DNA of 64,000 nt from Blastocatellia bacterium (GCA_003168335.1 PMSM01000005.1:337552-401551); one strand, 5' to 3'; shown: positions 51,501 to 61,335, numbered from the stretch's first letter. Notes: generated by a model not told the origin, from the letters alone. Program-made: numbers and translations.

Positions 51501-52544
51501 GAGGAGCGCTATCGCACCCTGTTTGAAACCGCCCCCGATGGCGTCGGGGTTTTTGATACTCAGTTGAAATTGATAATGGCCAACGGGCGAGCGGTGGAGA
51601 TGTTCGGGTACAACAACTCGGCGGAGATGATTGGCTTGAGCGCGTTCGACATTATTGCTCCTCAACTCCGAGAGCGGGTCAGGTCGAACGTGAAGAGGGT
51701 ATTGGAGACGGGTGGCATGCCGCCGATCGAATCAATCGGCGTGAGGAAAGACGGAACGCAATTCGCGGTCGAGTCGAGCGCCACCCTGATCGGGGATCCG
51801 CAAGGAAAGCCCATGGCCATTCTCGGCGTCACCAGGGACATCACCGAACGAAAACAAGCCGAGGGACAATTGAGGGCTTCCGAAGAACAGTTGCGCGCGC
51901 TTTCGGGGCGGCTTCAGTCGGCGCGGGAAGAAGAAGGCACGCGCATCGCCCGCGAGATTCATGACGAGCTTGGTGGCGCGCTGACCGGACTGAAATGGGA
52001 TCTTGAAGGAATTGATCAAGTTTTGTCAGGGGCGGGGAACGGCGCTAAGGTTCAGACGGTCCGCGAAAAACTTCGGTACATGACTGGCTTGATGGAGTCA
52101 ACCATTGATACGATACGACGAATCTCCGCGGAGCTGCGACCGGGCGTGCTTGACGATCTCGGCCTGGTGGCGGCGATTGAATGGCAGGCGCAACAGTTTC
52201 AGACGCGCACGGGAATCAAATACGAATTGGTTGCTCGGACGGAGGCGCTTGATTTTGATCGCGAGCGGGCCACAGCAGTCTTTCGGATCTTTCAGGAGAT
52301 TCTGACGAATGTGATTCGCCATGCGCACGCGCACAAAGTTGATATCGAACTAAAGGAGCACGACGGATATCTCGAATTGCGAGTGAAAGACGACGGTCGC
52401 GGAATCACCGAAGACGAAAAGCGCGACGCCCGCTCGCTTGGTCTGGTTGGGATGCGGGAACGCGCGCTCCTGGTAGGCGGCGAAGTCAGCATTAGCGGCA
52501 TGGCTGGGCTCGGCACAACCGTTATCGCGCGCGTGCCGGTTTAG
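48513..52544 (+). CDS. Multi-PAS/GAF sensor histidine kinase of the NarX/HisKA_3 class
   Basis: A 1343-residue cytosolic kinase. An N-terminal coiled coil is followed by three PAS domains (about 60-180, 190-305, 315-430), a GAF domain (about 440-600), four more PAS domains (about 615-730, 740-855, 865-985, 997-1115), then HisKA_3 (His1150 in REIHDELGG) and HATPase_c (about 1255-1343; N box ILTNVIRHA, G box DDGRGI, MRERA). PAS units end in DITERK-type PAC motifs. It lacks transmembrane helices, so it senses internal signals such as redox state, light or ligands. The HisKA_3 class pairs with NarL-type regulators, and one is encoded 137 bases downstream. The specific signal is unknown. Confidence 0.93.
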   Translation: MVETSEIKKARAEIERLNEELDGRAIERTRELAAANEELKKEIAERRRIEDALRLSEERFRGAFDHAPIGMALTDPDGRWITVNRAFCEMLGYSEQELQPRSFQSVTHPDDLDANVEALRRLLAGEADTYATEKRYLHKDGRIVWAQLSTTVLRDLEGHALYCVSQAEDITERKQAEAALRESEERLRLALDAAHMGTFDWDVPRNRITWSRWHEELWGFKPGEFGGTYEAFSERIHHDDLPGINAEVARCIAAREPFVREFRVVWPDGSVHWVQGRGEFTFGDDGQSVRMRGVVVETTARRLAEEALRTSEERLRVGLNTANIAVFNQDLDLRYTWMYQPQLGYTSEQVIGHTDAETLPPEAARQVMEIKRRVLESGLKEHAEVPVSVGGQTFIYDLVVEPLRDANSAIIGLTGASLDITERKRVEEALRKQNEYLAALHETALGLINHLDLDELLEDIVTRACALVDIPGGYLYLIEPGGTEMRMRVGVGTSRDFVGALISKGQGVAGTIWQTRQPLMVDDYRNWEHRLTHAGYDVLRLVGAVPLRSGSQVVGVLGVESTEDGQGLGEHQIEILNRFAQLASIALDNAHLHSAMQQELAERKRAGEELRASEERYRELFEQASDVIFKTDARGNWGSFNPAAVKLLKYGEKELRGKYYLDLVKPEYRSAVKGFYQEQFRTKTPNTRYEFPAIAKDGTEVWIEQRATLLFENDQPAGFHLVARDITERKRSEEALRESEERYRDLVENSRELICTHDLEGRILSANRAAAKILGVEPSNYIVKRNLRDVLAPEVRDEFDDYLARISKDGFADGIMLVQTSTGERRLWEYHNTLRAEGVATPIVRGMARDITERRRAEEAMSDLRRELELTMNSMEEGIHRVDMQGNIAFENPAAARMLGWEVAELLGEPAHLTMHHTRQDGTTYPKEECPIYATLRDGISRRGADEVFWRQDGTSFPVEYMTAPMRNDRNEIVATVVTFRDITERKQAEEALRESEERYRTLFETAPDGVGVFDTQLKLIMANGRAVEMFGYNNSAEMIGLSAFDIIAPQLRERVRSNVKRVLETGGMPPIESIGVRKDGTQFAVESSATLIGDPQGKPMAILGVTRDITERKQAEGQLRASEEQLRALSGRLQSAREEEGTRIAREIHDELGGALTGLKWDLEGIDQVLSGAGNGAKVQTVREKLRYMTGLMESTIDTIRRISAELRPGVLDDLGLVAAIEWQAQQFQTRTGIKYELVARTEALDFDRERATAVFRIFQEILTNVIRHAHAHKVDIELKEHDGYLELRVKDDGRGITEDEKRDARSLGLVGMRERALLVGGEVSISGMAGLGTTVIARVPV

Positions 52545-52580
52545 AGGCGTGGGAAACGGGACGCGGGGGCACGGGGAGCA

Positions 52581-52644
52581 GGCCCGTTAGGGCCGACATA
52601 TTCATAGATGAGATGATTCACAATCAACGCAGGCCCGTCGGGCC
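52581..52644. repeat. Dispersed GGCCCGTNNGGGCC palindromic repeats, upstream pair
   Basis: Two units lie in the gap between the kinase and NarL-like genes. GGCCCGTTAGGGCC at 52581-52594 is followed by GACATATTCATAG. GGCCCGTCGGGCC at 52632-52644 is followed by GGCATAAACC. A partial third, TACGGGCCTTTGGG, follows at about 52661. Four further units of the same family lie after the regulator gene. Confidence 0.75.
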
Positions 52645-52681
52645 GGCATAAACCGCGCCATACGGGCCTTTGGGATTAGCA

Positions 52682-53311
52682 ATGCTCAGAATCCTCACCA
52701 TCGACGATCACGAAGTGGTGCGCGAAGGCATCAAGGGAATCTTTGCGGAGCCAACGGGCTTGGCTGAATTCGGCGAAGCGTGCACCGGCGCTGAAGCTTT
52801 GAATCTGGTGCGCGAGCGCGACTGGGACATTGCCGTGCTCGACATTTCACTCGGCGGACGCAGTGGCCTTGAAGTGCTGAAGGAAATCAAACAGCTACGT
52901 CCTCGTCTTCCCGTGTTGATGTTGAGCATGCACGCAGAAAAACAGTATGCAATACGCGCATTCAAAGCTGGCGCCTCTGGCTATATCAACAAGGGTAGTT
53001 CAAGGGACAAACTGCGCGCGGCGATTCTGAAAGTCATCAAAGGCGGCCGCTACGTGAGCCCGGCGCTCGCGGAGCTAATGATGGCAGACTTATCTGCTTC
53101 AGATAAACCTCCGCATGAGACTCTCTCGGATCGCGAGCTGGAAGTGCTGTGCCTGATCGCCTCAGGCAAGACGGTGGGCGAAATCGCCGCACAGCTTGCG
53201 CTGAGCGACAAGACCATCAGCACGTATCGCCGGCGCATCCTCGACAAAATGGGCATGAAGACGAACGCCGAACTCACGCATTATGCGATTCGGAACGGGC
53301 TGGTGGAGTGA
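52682..53311 (+). CDS. NarL/LuxR-type response regulator
   Basis: A 209-residue regulator. The receiver domain (about 1-120) has the acidic pair in LTIDDHE, Asp54 in AVLDISLGG and Lys in YINKGS. The GerE/LuxR DNA-binding domain (about 142-205) reads LSDRELEVLCLIASGKTVGEIAAQL and LSDKTISTYRRRIL. It should be the cognate regulator of the HisKA_3 kinase encoded just upstream. ATG 52682 is preferred; an in-frame start four codons earlier lies in the palindromic-repeat region. Given the nar operon in the same window, a role in nitrate or redox control is plausible but not shown. Confidence 0.92.
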   Translation: MLRILTIDDHEVVREGIKGIFAEPTGLAEFGEACTGAEALNLVRERDWDIAVLDISLGGRSGLEVLKEIKQLRPRLPVLMLSMHAEKQYAIRAFKAGASGYINKGSSRDKLRAAILKVIKGGRYVSPALAELMMADLSASDKPPHETLSDRELEVLCLIASGKTVGEIAAQLALSDKTISTYRRRILDKMGMKTNAELTHYAIRNGLVE

Positions 53312-53353
53312 GGGCTGGCGTCGAAACATATGACCTCGAGCATCATTCGGCCA

Positions 53354-53554
53354 GGCCCGTAGGGCCGAAATCTTTATAACATCGAAACACAATTAATCAA
53401 CCAGCCCCGTTAGGGGCGACATATTCCGCGATTGTTTGTCGACAAATGCCGATGCAAATGTGTATCAGCGGATCGATGAATATATATGCCGGCCCGACGG
53501 ACCTGGGTTGAATCTTCATCGGTGGATTCCATAAATATCTCGGCCCTACGGGCC
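53354..53554. repeat. Cluster of four palindromic repeats in both orientations
   Basis: Units are GGCCCGTAGGGCC (53354-53366), GCCCCGTTAGGGGC (53404-53417), GGCCCGACGGACC (53491-53503) and GGCCCTACGGGCC (53542-53554). The first two are followed by a GAAATCTTTATAA or GACATATTC tail. The last two are preceded by its reverse complement (ATATATATGCC, ATAAATATCTC), so the second pair is inverted relative to the first. Spacing is 50 to 90 bases. This resembles a REP-like family. The rest of 53312-53731 is non-coding. Confidence 0.8.
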
Positions 53555-53731
53555 TGGATCTCGCTGTCCTCCCCGTCTCCGCACCTCACTACTTTGTAGG
53601 ACAAACGCTTACAGCAACCCGCGTCAACACCTTACAAAACTATCAGAGCCAGCCTGATGTTCGTTTCCCGAGTGGCGCCTTATCCTCTTCGCGGTTCGCA
53701 GCCAGCGAAATCTCCGGAGGAGGGCAACCAG

Positions 53732-54115
53732 TTGAAAGTTCTCATCGCCGATGATGCAGCACGGTTGAGGCAGCACCTAAGCGAAGCAATTTCCGCGATT
53801 AAGAGAATTGAGAGCGTGGCGCAAGCGCAAGACGTATCTGAGGCCTGCGAGTCAGTGCGGAGATTTCATCATGACCTTGTGCTGCTCGACATTCAGATGC
53901 CCGGGGGCAGCGGGATCGACGTCTTGCGAGAGGTAAAACAGAAGAGTCCCGCTACGACTGTCATCATGTTCACCAATTATTCTGATCCGCAGTACCAGCA
54001 GAAATGCGTTGAATTGGGAGCAGATCATTTCTTATCAAAATCAAGAGACTTCAAGCAATTGATAAAGATTGTCGAAGAGTTGGCGGTTTCGAAAGGCGCC
54101 AATCCGGTTGAATAA
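53732..54115 (+). CDS. Single-domain response regulator
   Basis: A receiver domain of 127 residues: LIADDAARLRQHL, Asp in LVLLDIQMPGGSG, the Thr-type switch in IMFTNYSD and Lys in FLSKSRDF. A short helix follows, with no output domain. I prefer the TTG start at 53732 because GGAGGAGGG at 53716-53724 lies seven bases before it. A longer frame from ATG 53657 adds 25 residues with no family resemblance. It probably functions as a phosphate shuttle for the adjacent kinases. Confidence 0.87.
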   Translation: MKVLIADDAARLRQHLSEAISAIKRIESVAQAQDVSEACESVRRFHHDLVLLDIQMPGGSGIDVLREVKQKSPATTVIMFTNYSDPQYQQKCVELGADHFLSKSRDFKQLIKIVEELAVSKGANPVE

Positions 54116-54223
54116 CGAACGCACATGAAACGTTTCATCATTCAAAAAGTTTATCTCGGCTTTGGCTTGGCGCTGCCGCTCGCCCACGCGGCTGGTTAAC
54201 CTGAAATCGCTGGAGATTGGGCC

Positions 54224-57200
54224 ATGAACCAAACGACTCCCAAATTCGAAATGCTTCTTTCGCCCCGGCGTCTCTTCTTTAGGGTGCTGGTGGCCGTTTT
54301 TCTCGCGGAACTAGTGGTGCACTTCTTTATTTTTCGCGTGGAGAAACTCGTTCTGGGCGGCTTCCCCCAGGAACTTTTGGATTCCGCAACGCTGAGTTTG
54401 ATGCTCGCGCCGTTTCTGTGGTGGTGGATCATCCGCCCGCTGGGCAGCGCCGCCATGCACGAAAAAATGCTCGCGGCCAAGGTCATCAACACTTCGGTGG
54501 ACTCCATCATTACGATTGATGACCGCGGCCGGATCACCGCGTTCAATCCGGCTGCCGAGCGGTTGTTTGGCTATGCGAAGCAGGAAGTCCTGGGGCAAAA
54601 CGTTAACCTGCTCATGCCGCCGCCGGAGCGGGAGCAGCACGACGCGCACCTCGGTCGGTATCTCCGCACCGGGGAGAAGAAGGTCATCGGCCTCGGGCGC
54701 GAGTTGGTCGCCCAGCGGAAGGATGGGGCCACGTTCCCGATTTACCTTTCGTTGAGCGAAGCGCGCGATGGCGACCGGCGGATCTTCACAGGCATCGTGC
54801 ACGACCTCACGGATCGCAAACGGACCGAAAAGGAGCAAGCCCGTCTGACCGCGATTCTCCAGGCGACGACCGACTTGGTTGCTACTGCCGACCTGAAAGG
54901 GTTTGTGCAGTATATCAATCAGGCCGGTCGGAAGATGCTGGGACTCGGTGAAGATCAAGATGTCACCAACACGCGCATCGCTGATTATCACGCCGAATGG
55001 GCTGCCTCGATTGTGACGAACGTAGGCATCCCTGCTGCCATCGAGAGAGGCTTCTGGAGGGGGGACACAGCACTTCTGAGCCCCGACGGGCGAGAGATAC
55101 CAGTATCGCAAGTCATCATCGCACACACAGCGCCCGATGGAACCATTGAGTACCTCTCGACCATCGGGCGTGACATCACCGAGCGCTCGCAGGCGCAGGA
55201 CAAAATTCGAAAGCTGAATAAAGAACTGGAAAAGCAAATCATGGAGGTGCGCAGGGCCGAAGAGAGATATCACTCAATTTTCGAAAATGCGGTGGAGGGA
55301 ATCTTTCAAACCACGGCTGACGGAAGATTCATTGCCGCCAACCCGGCGATGGCGCGATTGTTGGGATACGACTCGCCTGGGGATTTGATGGCGTCCGTGA
55401 CGGACGCCAAGAGCGATGTATACGTGGATCAAGGTAGCCGGGCAGAGTTTGAACGCCAGCTGCAAGAAAGCGACAGAGTGTCAGGTCTCGAGCTGAAGTA
55501 CTGGCGCAAGGATGGAAGCCTGGTCGTCGTCTCTGAAAGCGCGCGCGCAGTCCGCGATGAAAGCGGTACGCTGCTTTATTACGAGGGTATCGCCGAAGAC
55601 ATTACCGAGCGCAAGCGGGGTGAAGAGCGGCTCGCTGCGCAATACCTTGTTACTCGCGCTCTGGCTGATTCAGTCACGCTCGCCGAGGCCACGCCAAAGA
55701 TCCTCCGAGCGCTGTGCGAGACCCTTGGCTGGGTATGGGGCGCCCTCTGGATCGTTGATCGCGAAGCCAACGTGCTCCGCTGCCACGAAGTCTGCCATGA
55801 TCCCTCCGCTGAAATGGCGCAGTTTGAAACGGCCAGTCGAGAATTGACGTTTGCGCCGGGCGTCGGTTTACCGGGGCGCGTTTGGGCCGATGGAAAGCCC
55901 GCCCGGGTTGCCGATGTCGCTCAAGATAAGAATTTTTTGCGAGCTGCGATCGCGGCCAGGGAGAATTTACACAGCGCTCTTGCCATTCCCATAGAAGTTG
56001 GCTCAAAAGTTCTCGGGGTAATGGAGTTCTTTCGTAGGGCGATACGAGAGCCAGACCCGGAATGCCTGGCAGTGATGGCCACAGTCAGCAGCAAGATCGG
56101 TCAGTTCATCGAGCGCAAGCGGGCCGAAGAGGCGCTCCGTGAGAGCGAGGAACGCTATCGTGATCTGGTCGAAAACGCGCACGACATTATTTATTCACAC
56201 GACCTGCACGGAAATTACGTCTCGACAAATAAAGCCGGGGAGCAGATCAGCGGATACACTCGCGAGGAAGCCCTCAAGTTGAATTTCGTGGATACGGTGG
56301 CGCCCGAGTATCTCGAGACCGCGCGCCTGATGCTCGCCCGCAAACTCGCGGGCGCGACAACCACGGCGTATGAGTTGGAGGTGATTGCGAAAGATGGCCA
56401 CCGCATCCCGGTCGAAGTCAATACCCGGCTGGTGCTGCGAGATGGCGTTCCGGTCGGCGTGCAAGGTATCGCCCGCGACGTTACTGAACGCAAGCGCACG
56501 GAGGCCGACCTTGTGCGCCTGGCGGCGGCCGTCGAACAAACCGCTGATAGCGTCGTCATCACCGACCCGAAAGGCAATATTCAGTACGTCAACCCTGCCT
56601 TCGAGCGCATTACTGGCTATGCGAAGGAAGAAGCGCTTGATCAGAGTTCGCGAATTTTGAGGAGTGGCAAGACGGACCAGGCCGTCTACAAAGAACTATG
56701 GGAAACGATCACGCGGGGCGAAGTGTGGGTGGGCCAACTCACCAACCGAAAGAAGGATGGAACGCTCTTCGAAGAACGCGTGACCATCTCTCCGGTCCGT
56801 GACAAAACCGACCGCATCGTTAACTACATCGCGGTCAAGCAGGACATCTCAGACCTTATCAAGCTTGAGGAACAACTTCGCCAGTCGCAGAAGATGGAAG
56901 CTATCGGCCAACTGGCGGGAGGCGTGGCCCACGACTTCAACAATCTGCTTACGGCGATTAATGGTTACAGCGGTCTGGCGCTACAGCGCATTGACGACAA
57001 TCATCCGCTGAAGGGTTACCTAGAAGAGATCAAGAAGGCTGGTGACCGGGCGGCGAATCTTACGCGCCAACTGCTGGCCTTCGGACGCAAGCAGATCCTG
57101 CAGCCGCTCCCGATTAATCTGAACGACGTGGTCACGGATATGAACAAGATGCTGCGGCGATTGATTGGCGAAGATATTGAGTTGACGGCCAAACTCGATC

Positions 57201-58093
57201 CGGCGCTGAAAAAGATAAAGGCCGATCCCGGACAGATCGAACAGGTCCTGGTTAATCTGATCGTGAACGCCAGAGATGCAATGCCGCAGGGCGGCAACCT
57301 GACGATTGAGACAGTGGGTGTCGATCTTGATCAGGATTATGCCAACAGGCACGTAGGGGTCGTGCCCGGCAGTTACGTGATGCTTGCGGTCAGCGATACG
57401 GGCACCGGCATGGACGAAGACACGCAAGCTCGCATCTTCGATCCCTTCTTTACTACTAAAGAGAAAGGAAAAGGAACCGGGCTCGGGCTATCGACGGTCT
57501 ACGGCATAGTCAAACAGAGCGGCGGTAACATCTGGGTCTATAGCGAGCTTGGCCATGGGACCACCTTCAAGGTCTACCTCCCGGAGTTGGCAGCCGGCTC
57601 GCAAAAAACCGAAGCCGTGGCAGTTGAATCACCTATACCCGGCGGATCAGAAACCATTCTGCTGGTGGAAGACGAAGATGTGGTCCGTGGCCTGGCCCGT
57701 AAGATTCTGGAGCACGCGGGCTATAACGTTTTGGAGGCGAGCCGCGGCGAAGAAGCTATTCGTTTGTGTCTTGAACGGGCAGAGCCGATTGATTTGTTAC
57801 TTACCGACGTGGTCATGCCTGAGACCAGCGGCAAAGAGGTTGCTGATCGTTTGACCAAACTCTTTCCCGGATTGAGGGTGCTGTTCATGTCCGGCTACAC
57901 CGACGAAGCCATTGTTCATCATGGCGTGCTGGATTCGAATGTTGAATTCATCCAAAAACCATTCACGCCGGGAGCGCTGGTCAGGAAGGTGCGCGCGGTC
58001 CTGGATTCCGAGTTGGTAATCGGTGATTCCGTCTCTCTGCTCCCAAAGGGAGAGGGCGAAATTGAAGTCGAACATGAACATCATGACGCGTGA
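54224..58093 (+). CDS. Hybrid sensor histidine kinase (TM-PAS-GAF-HisKA-HATPase-REC)
   Basis: A 1289-residue protein. Two N-terminal hydrophobic segments (about 17-40 and 50-70) anchor it. Then come PAS domains at about 85-200 (FixL-like, [23 protein letters not shown] in part), 205-335 and 345-460, a GAF domain (about 465-630), two more PAS domains (about 640-755, 760-885), HisKA (His903 in GVAHDFNN), HATPase_c (about 1000-1125, DTGTGMD, GTGLGLS) and a C-terminal receiver (Asp1195 in [10 protein letters not shown]). The kinase-REC portion is nearly a copy of the partial protein at 1-717. The stop lies 11 bases inside the next gene, suggesting coupling. Confidence 0.94.
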   Translation: MNQTTPKFEMLLSPRRLFFRVLVAVFLAELVVHFFIFRVEKLVLGGFPQELLDSATLSLMLAPFLWWWIIRPLGSAAMHEKMLAAKVINTSVDSIITIDDRGRITAFNPAAERLFGYAKQEVLGQNVNLLMPPPEREQHDAHLGRYLRTGEKKVIGLGRELVAQRKDGATFPIYLSLSEARDGDRRIFTGIVHDLTDRKRTEKEQARLTAILQATTDLVATADLKGFVQYINQAGRKMLGLGEDQDVTNTRIADYHAEWAASIVTNVGIPAAIERGFWRGDTALLSPDGREIPVSQVIIAHTAPDGTIEYLSTIGRDITERSQAQDKIRKLNKELEKQIMEVRRAEERYHSIFENAVEGIFQTTADGRFIAANPAMARLLGYDSPGDLMASVTDAKSDVYVDQGSRAEFERQLQESDRVSGLELKYWRKDGSLVVVSESARAVRDESGTLLYYEGIAEDITERKRGEERLAAQYLVTRALADSVTLAEATPKILRALCETLGWVWGALWIVDREANVLRCHEVCHDPSAEMAQFETASRELTFAPGVGLPGRVWADGKPARVADVAQDKNFLRAAIAARENLHSALAIPIEVGSKVLGVMEFFRRAIREPDPECLAVMATVSSKIGQFIERKRAEEALRESEERYRDLVENAHDIIYSHDLHGNYVSTNKAGEQISGYTREEALKLNFVDTVAPEYLETARLMLARKLAGATTTAYELEVIAKDGHRIPVEVNTRLVLRDGVPVGVQGIARDVTERKRTEADLVRLAAAVEQTADSVVITDPKGNIQYVNPAFERITGYAKEEALDQSSRILRSGKTDQAVYKELWETITRGEVWVGQLTNRKKDGTLFEERVTISPVRDKTDRIVNYIAVKQDISDLIKLEEQLRQSQKMEAIGQLAGGVAHDFNNLLTAINGYSGLALQRIDDNHPLKGYLEEIKKAGDRAANLTRQLLAFGRKQILQPLPINLNDVVTDMNKMLRRLIGEDIELTAKLDPALKKIKADPGQIEQVLVNLIVNARDAMPQGGNLTIETVGVDLDQDYANRHVGVVPGSYVMLAVSDTGTGMDEDTQARIFDPFFTTKEKGKGTGLGLSTVYGIVKQSGGNIWVYSELGHGTTFKVYLPELAAGSQKTEAVAVESPIPGGSETILLVEDEDVVRGLARKILEHAGYNVLEASRGEEAIRLCLERAEPIDLLLTDVVMPETSGKEVADRLTKLFPGLRVLFMSGYTDEAIVHHGVLDSNVEFIQKPFTPGALVRKVRAVLDSELVIGDSVSLLPKGEGEIEVEHEHHDA

Positions 58094-59897
58094 GAACTCT
58101 GAAAAACCGACGATCCTGATCATCGACGACGATGAGCAGATTCGTCGTTTGCTCAAGGACCTGTTGAGCCCGAACGGCGACTGCACAGCCGTGGCCTCTG
58201 CTGAAGACGCGCTGGCAATCCTGAAGAGCATTAACTTCAATCTCGTGATCAGCGACATAAACATGGGAGGGATTAGCGGTCTGGATCTGGTCCCGCTCGT
58301 TTTGGAACAAACCCCGGACACGGTCGTCGTGATGATCAGTGGACAAAGCACCATCGACTTCGCTATCGAAGCCATGCGCGCGGGCGCGTTTGATTACATC
58401 ACCAAGCCTTTGGATCTTCGGCTGGTCCAGACCGCGGTTAGCCGCGCGCTCGCACATCATCATTTGTTAACGCAGAAGCGCCGGTATGAAAACCATCTTG
58501 AGGAGCTGGTCAAAGAGCGCACTGCCGAGATCGAACATCTCGCTTATCACGACGGGCTGACGAATCTCCCCAATCGAGTTCTGTTTGCGGATCGTTGTAC
58601 CCAGGCGTTGGCCATTGCCGAGCGCAGCCAGAATCTGGTCGCGGTGATGCTGGTGTCAATTGATCGATTCAAGAAGGTTACCGAAAGCCTCGGGCACGCG
58701 GCCGGCGATGCCGTGTTGACTGAGGCCGCGGCCCGCCTGCAAGGTTGCGTCACGAATGGCGATACCGTCGCGCGTTTTGAAGGCGACGAGTTCGCGCTGT
58801 TATTAACTCATGTCGCTGAAACCGGAGATCTGACTGAGGTCGCTCGCGCCATTGATGAGGTGTTCAAGGCGCCTTTCCACCTTGGCGGGCAAGAGGTGTA
58901 CGTGACCACCAGCGCGGGGATCAGTCTGTTTCCTTCTAACGGCGAGGACAGCAGCACCATTTTGAGGAATGCAGTGGCGGCGCTGTATCGAGCCAAGAAG
59001 CAGGGCGGTAACAACTATCAATTTTATGCCGCCGACATGAATGCTCTGGCGCTCAAACGCCTGGCGCTTGAGACCAGCATGCGCCGCGCTATCGAGAACG
59101 GCGAGTTTATCACCTATTACCAACCAGTGGTGAATCTGGCTTCGGGTGCGGTCGTGGGGCTCGAGGCGCTGGTTCGCTGGCAGCACCCGGAATTGGGACT
59201 GCTCTTACCCGGACATTTCATTGGTCTGGCCGAAGACACCGGGTTGATCCTGGAGATTAGCGACTTTGTAATGCGCGCTGCCTGCATTCAGACCCGAGCC
59301 TGGCAGGATCGGGGGCTGGGCCGGCTGCGCATTGCGGTAAATATTTCAGCCCGGCATTTTCAACAAAAGGATTTTCTCGATCGACTGTTGGAAATCCTCG
59401 GCGAGACCAGACTCGACCCCACCTGTCTTGAGCTCGAGCTGACCGAAACTTCGATCATGGAGAATACGGAATCAGCGGTGAAACTTCTGACGCAGCTTAG
59501 AAAGCTGGGTGTTAGGGTGGCTATTGATGATTTTGGTACGGGGTATTCGTCCCTCAGCTATCTGAAACGTCTTCCCATCGACACGGTGAAACTGGATCGC
59601 TCGTTTGTCAAAGGCGCCAGCACGGATCCGGACGATGCCGCGCTGGTAATGGCGATCGTGACCTTAGCGCACAACCTGAAACTCAGAGTAATTGCCGAAG
59701 GCGTGGAAACAGAAGAGCAGGCCGTGTTCTTACGGTTGCTTAGATGCGACGAAGCTCAGGGTTTTCTTTTCGGCAAGCCTATGCCGCCCGAGGTTTTTGA
59801 GTCTTCCATGACAGTCGATCCAAAACGGAAACTACACGTTCTTTCAAATTCATCGCGGCGGGACAGCAAAAAGTTCATGAGCGTGGTCAACGAATAG
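58083..59897 (+). CDS. REC-GGDEF-EAL cyclic-di-GMP signalling protein
   Basis: A 604-residue cytosolic protein. Receiver (about 8-125, Asp58 in LVISDINMGG), short coiled linker, GGDEF (about 160-325), EAL (about 345-595). The GGDEF signature is EGDEF with the metal-site Asp replaced (LVSIDRFK instead of LxLDLDRFK), and no RxxD inhibitory site is present (TNGD). So cyclase activity is doubtful. The EAL domain keeps LEALVRWQHP, LELTETS, the DDFGTGYSS loop, VKLDRSFV and EGVETEEQ, consistent with an active c-di-GMP phosphodiesterase. It overlaps the hybrid kinase gene by 11 bases. Starts at 58074 or 58083 are both possible. Confidence 0.92.
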   Translation: MTRENSEKPTILIIDDDEQIRRLLKDLLSPNGDCTAVASAEDALAILKSINFNLVISDINMGGISGLDLVPLVLEQTPDTVVVMISGQSTIDFAIEAMRAGAFDYITKPLDLRLVQTAVSRALAHHHLLTQKRRYENHLEELVKERTAEIEHLAYHDGLTNLPNRVLFADRCTQALAIAERSQNLVAVMLVSIDRFKKVTESLGHAAGDAVLTEAAARLQGCVTNGDTVARFEGDEFALLLTHVAETGDLTEVARAIDEVFKAPFHLGGQEVYVTTSAGISLFPSNGEDSSTILRNAVAALYRAKKQGGNNYQFYAADMNALALKRLALETSMRRAIENGEFITYYQPVVNLASGAVVGLEALVRWQHPELGLLLPGHFIGLAEDTGLILEISDFVMRAACIQTRAWQDRGLGRLRIAVNISARHFQQKDFLDRLLEILGETRLDPTCLELELTETSIMENTESAVKLLTQLRKLGVRVAIDDFGTGYSSLSYLKRLPIDTVKLDRSFVKGASTDPDDAALVMAIVTLAHNLKLRVIAEGVETEEQAVFLRLLRCDEAQGFLFGKPMPPEVFESSMTVDPKRKLHVLSNSSRRDSKKFMSVVNE

Positions 59898-59898
59898 C

Positions 59899-61335
59899 AT
59901 GACGGATCCAACTTTACACGCGTTAGTGATTGACGACGAGCAGCCGGTGCGGGACTTTGTCTGCACTGTGTTGGAGAATGACGGCTGGAAAGTAAGTCGC
60001 GCGGCCTCGGCCGAAGACGCCTTTGAAATCTTAGGGCAGGAGAAGTGGCCCATAGTTTTTTGCGACGTAATGCTGGGCGGCGCCGACGGCTTTGCCGTGC
60101 TGCGACGTTTCAAAGAAGAGCTTCCGGAAACCAAAGTGGTCCTGATGACCGGGCACGGTAACGCGGTGGGGGCCCTGGATGCCACGGCCTTTGGCGCTTA
60201 TGACTATCTCCTGAAACCGTTTGGCGTTGAAGAGCTGCAATCACTGTCCGCGGCTTTGCGTGATCAGATAACCAGCCGGCCTCACCGGGTGTCAATCGGA
60301 AAACGGGCCGCCACACAATCGTCGGACATAGATCTGATTGGCCGCAGTCACGCGTTCATCGAAGTGATGAAACAGGTGGGCCGCGTTGCCACGACAAGTT
60401 TGCCGGTATTCTTAACCGGTGAATCCGGTACCGGGAAAGAGTTGGTGGCCTCGACGCTTCACCGTCGCAGCGGCCGAGCCGACAAGACTTTCGTAGCGGT
60501 CAATTGCGGCGCGATACCCGCGGAGTTGATCGAGTCCGAGTTGTTCGGACATGTGAAAGGATCGTTTACGGGCGCCGATCGCGATCGACGTGGTTTGTGG
60601 GAAGAAGCCAACGAAGGGACTGTGTTCCTCGATGAGATCACGGAAACCAGTTTGCCGTTCCAGGTAAAACTTTTGCGCGTCTTGCAGGAAGGCGAAGTGC
60701 GTCGGGTCGGTTCAAACCAGACGCAGCGAGTCACCGCCAGGGTAATCGCCGCCAGTAATCGCGATGTCGAAGCCGAAGTGAAAGCCGGAAGATTCCGCGA
60801 AGACCTGTACTATCGCCTGAATGCGGTCTCGATCATCCTGCCTCCTTTACGTGAGCGCCGCGAGGACATTCCGCCGCTGGCGCAGGCCTTCGCTGACCGA
60901 GTTTATTCATTAGGCCCGGCGGTTCGTTTCTCGTCCGAAGCCCTCGAACTGCTGCAGAGGTACTCCTGGCCCGGGAACATTCGCGAGCTTGAGAACGCCG
61001 TGGTGCGGGCGGCGGCGATGTGTGACGGATTGATCCGAGTTCAGGATCTCCCGGAACGCATCCGCGATTTCCAGAAGCAGCCTGACCACCAGATTGTGGT
61101 GGGACAGATTGAGCCGAAACAACAGGAAGAGTGGCCCACGCTGGCTGAGGTCGAAGGGCGCCACGTGGCGCGCGTGCTGGCCCACACGGGTGGCAACAAG
61201 CAGGCAGCGTCGCGAGCCCTGGGAGTCGATCGCAAGACCCTCGACCGCATGATCAAACGACACGCCATAAGTTTCAAGAGAGGATCGGGCCTCAGTTGGC
61301 TGGGTCGGGATCAGGCAATTACGTCGGGTCGATGA
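59899..61335 (+). CDS. NtrC-family sigma-54-dependent response regulator
   Basis: A 478-residue protein with three domains. Receiver (about 1-125): IDDE pair, Asp56 in VFCDVMLGG, Lys in LLKPFG. AAA+ domain (about 145-385): Walker A GESGTGKE (about 174-181), the sigma-54 contact loop GSFTGA (about 220, a variant of GAFTGA), Walker B GTVFLDEI and the arginine-finger region REDLYYRLN. Fis-type helix-turn-helix at the C-terminus: GNKQAASRALGVDRKTLDRMIKR. It activates sigma-54 promoters when phosphorylated. It starts one base after the preceding stop and is probably the output of the relay encoded by the two upstream genes. Confidence 0.93.
   Translation: MTDPTLHALVIDDEQPVRDFVCTVLENDGWKVSRAASAEDAFEILGQEKWPIVFCDVMLGGADGFAVLRRFKEELPETKVVLMTGHGNAVGALDATAFGAYDYLLKPFGVEELQSLSAALRDQITSRPHRVSIGKRAATQSSDIDLIGRSHAFIEVMKQVGRVATTSLPVFLTGESGTGKELVASTLHRRSGRADKTFVAVNCGAIPAELIESELFGHVKGSFTGADRDRRGLWEEANEGTVFLDEITETSLPFQVKLLRVLQEGEVRRVGSNQTQRVTARVIAASNRDVEAEVKAGRFREDLYYRLNAVSIILPPLRERREDIPPLAQAFADRVYSLGPAVRFSSEALELLQRYSWPGNIRELENAVVRAAAMCDGLIRVQDLPERIRDFQKQPDHQIVVGQIEPKQQEEWPTLAEVEGRHVARVLAHTGGNKQAASRALGVDRKTLDRMIKRHAISFKRGSGLSWLGRDQAITSGR

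Noticed and set aside
53354..53554. Repeat cluster considered as a CRISPR array
   Set aside because: Units are short palindromes with irregular spacing, unequal sequence and opposite orientations, and no cas genes are near.
54311..55273. Minus-strand open frame of 320 codons opposite the hybrid kinase
   Set aside because: Shadow of the PAS-encoding strand; its translation matches no family.
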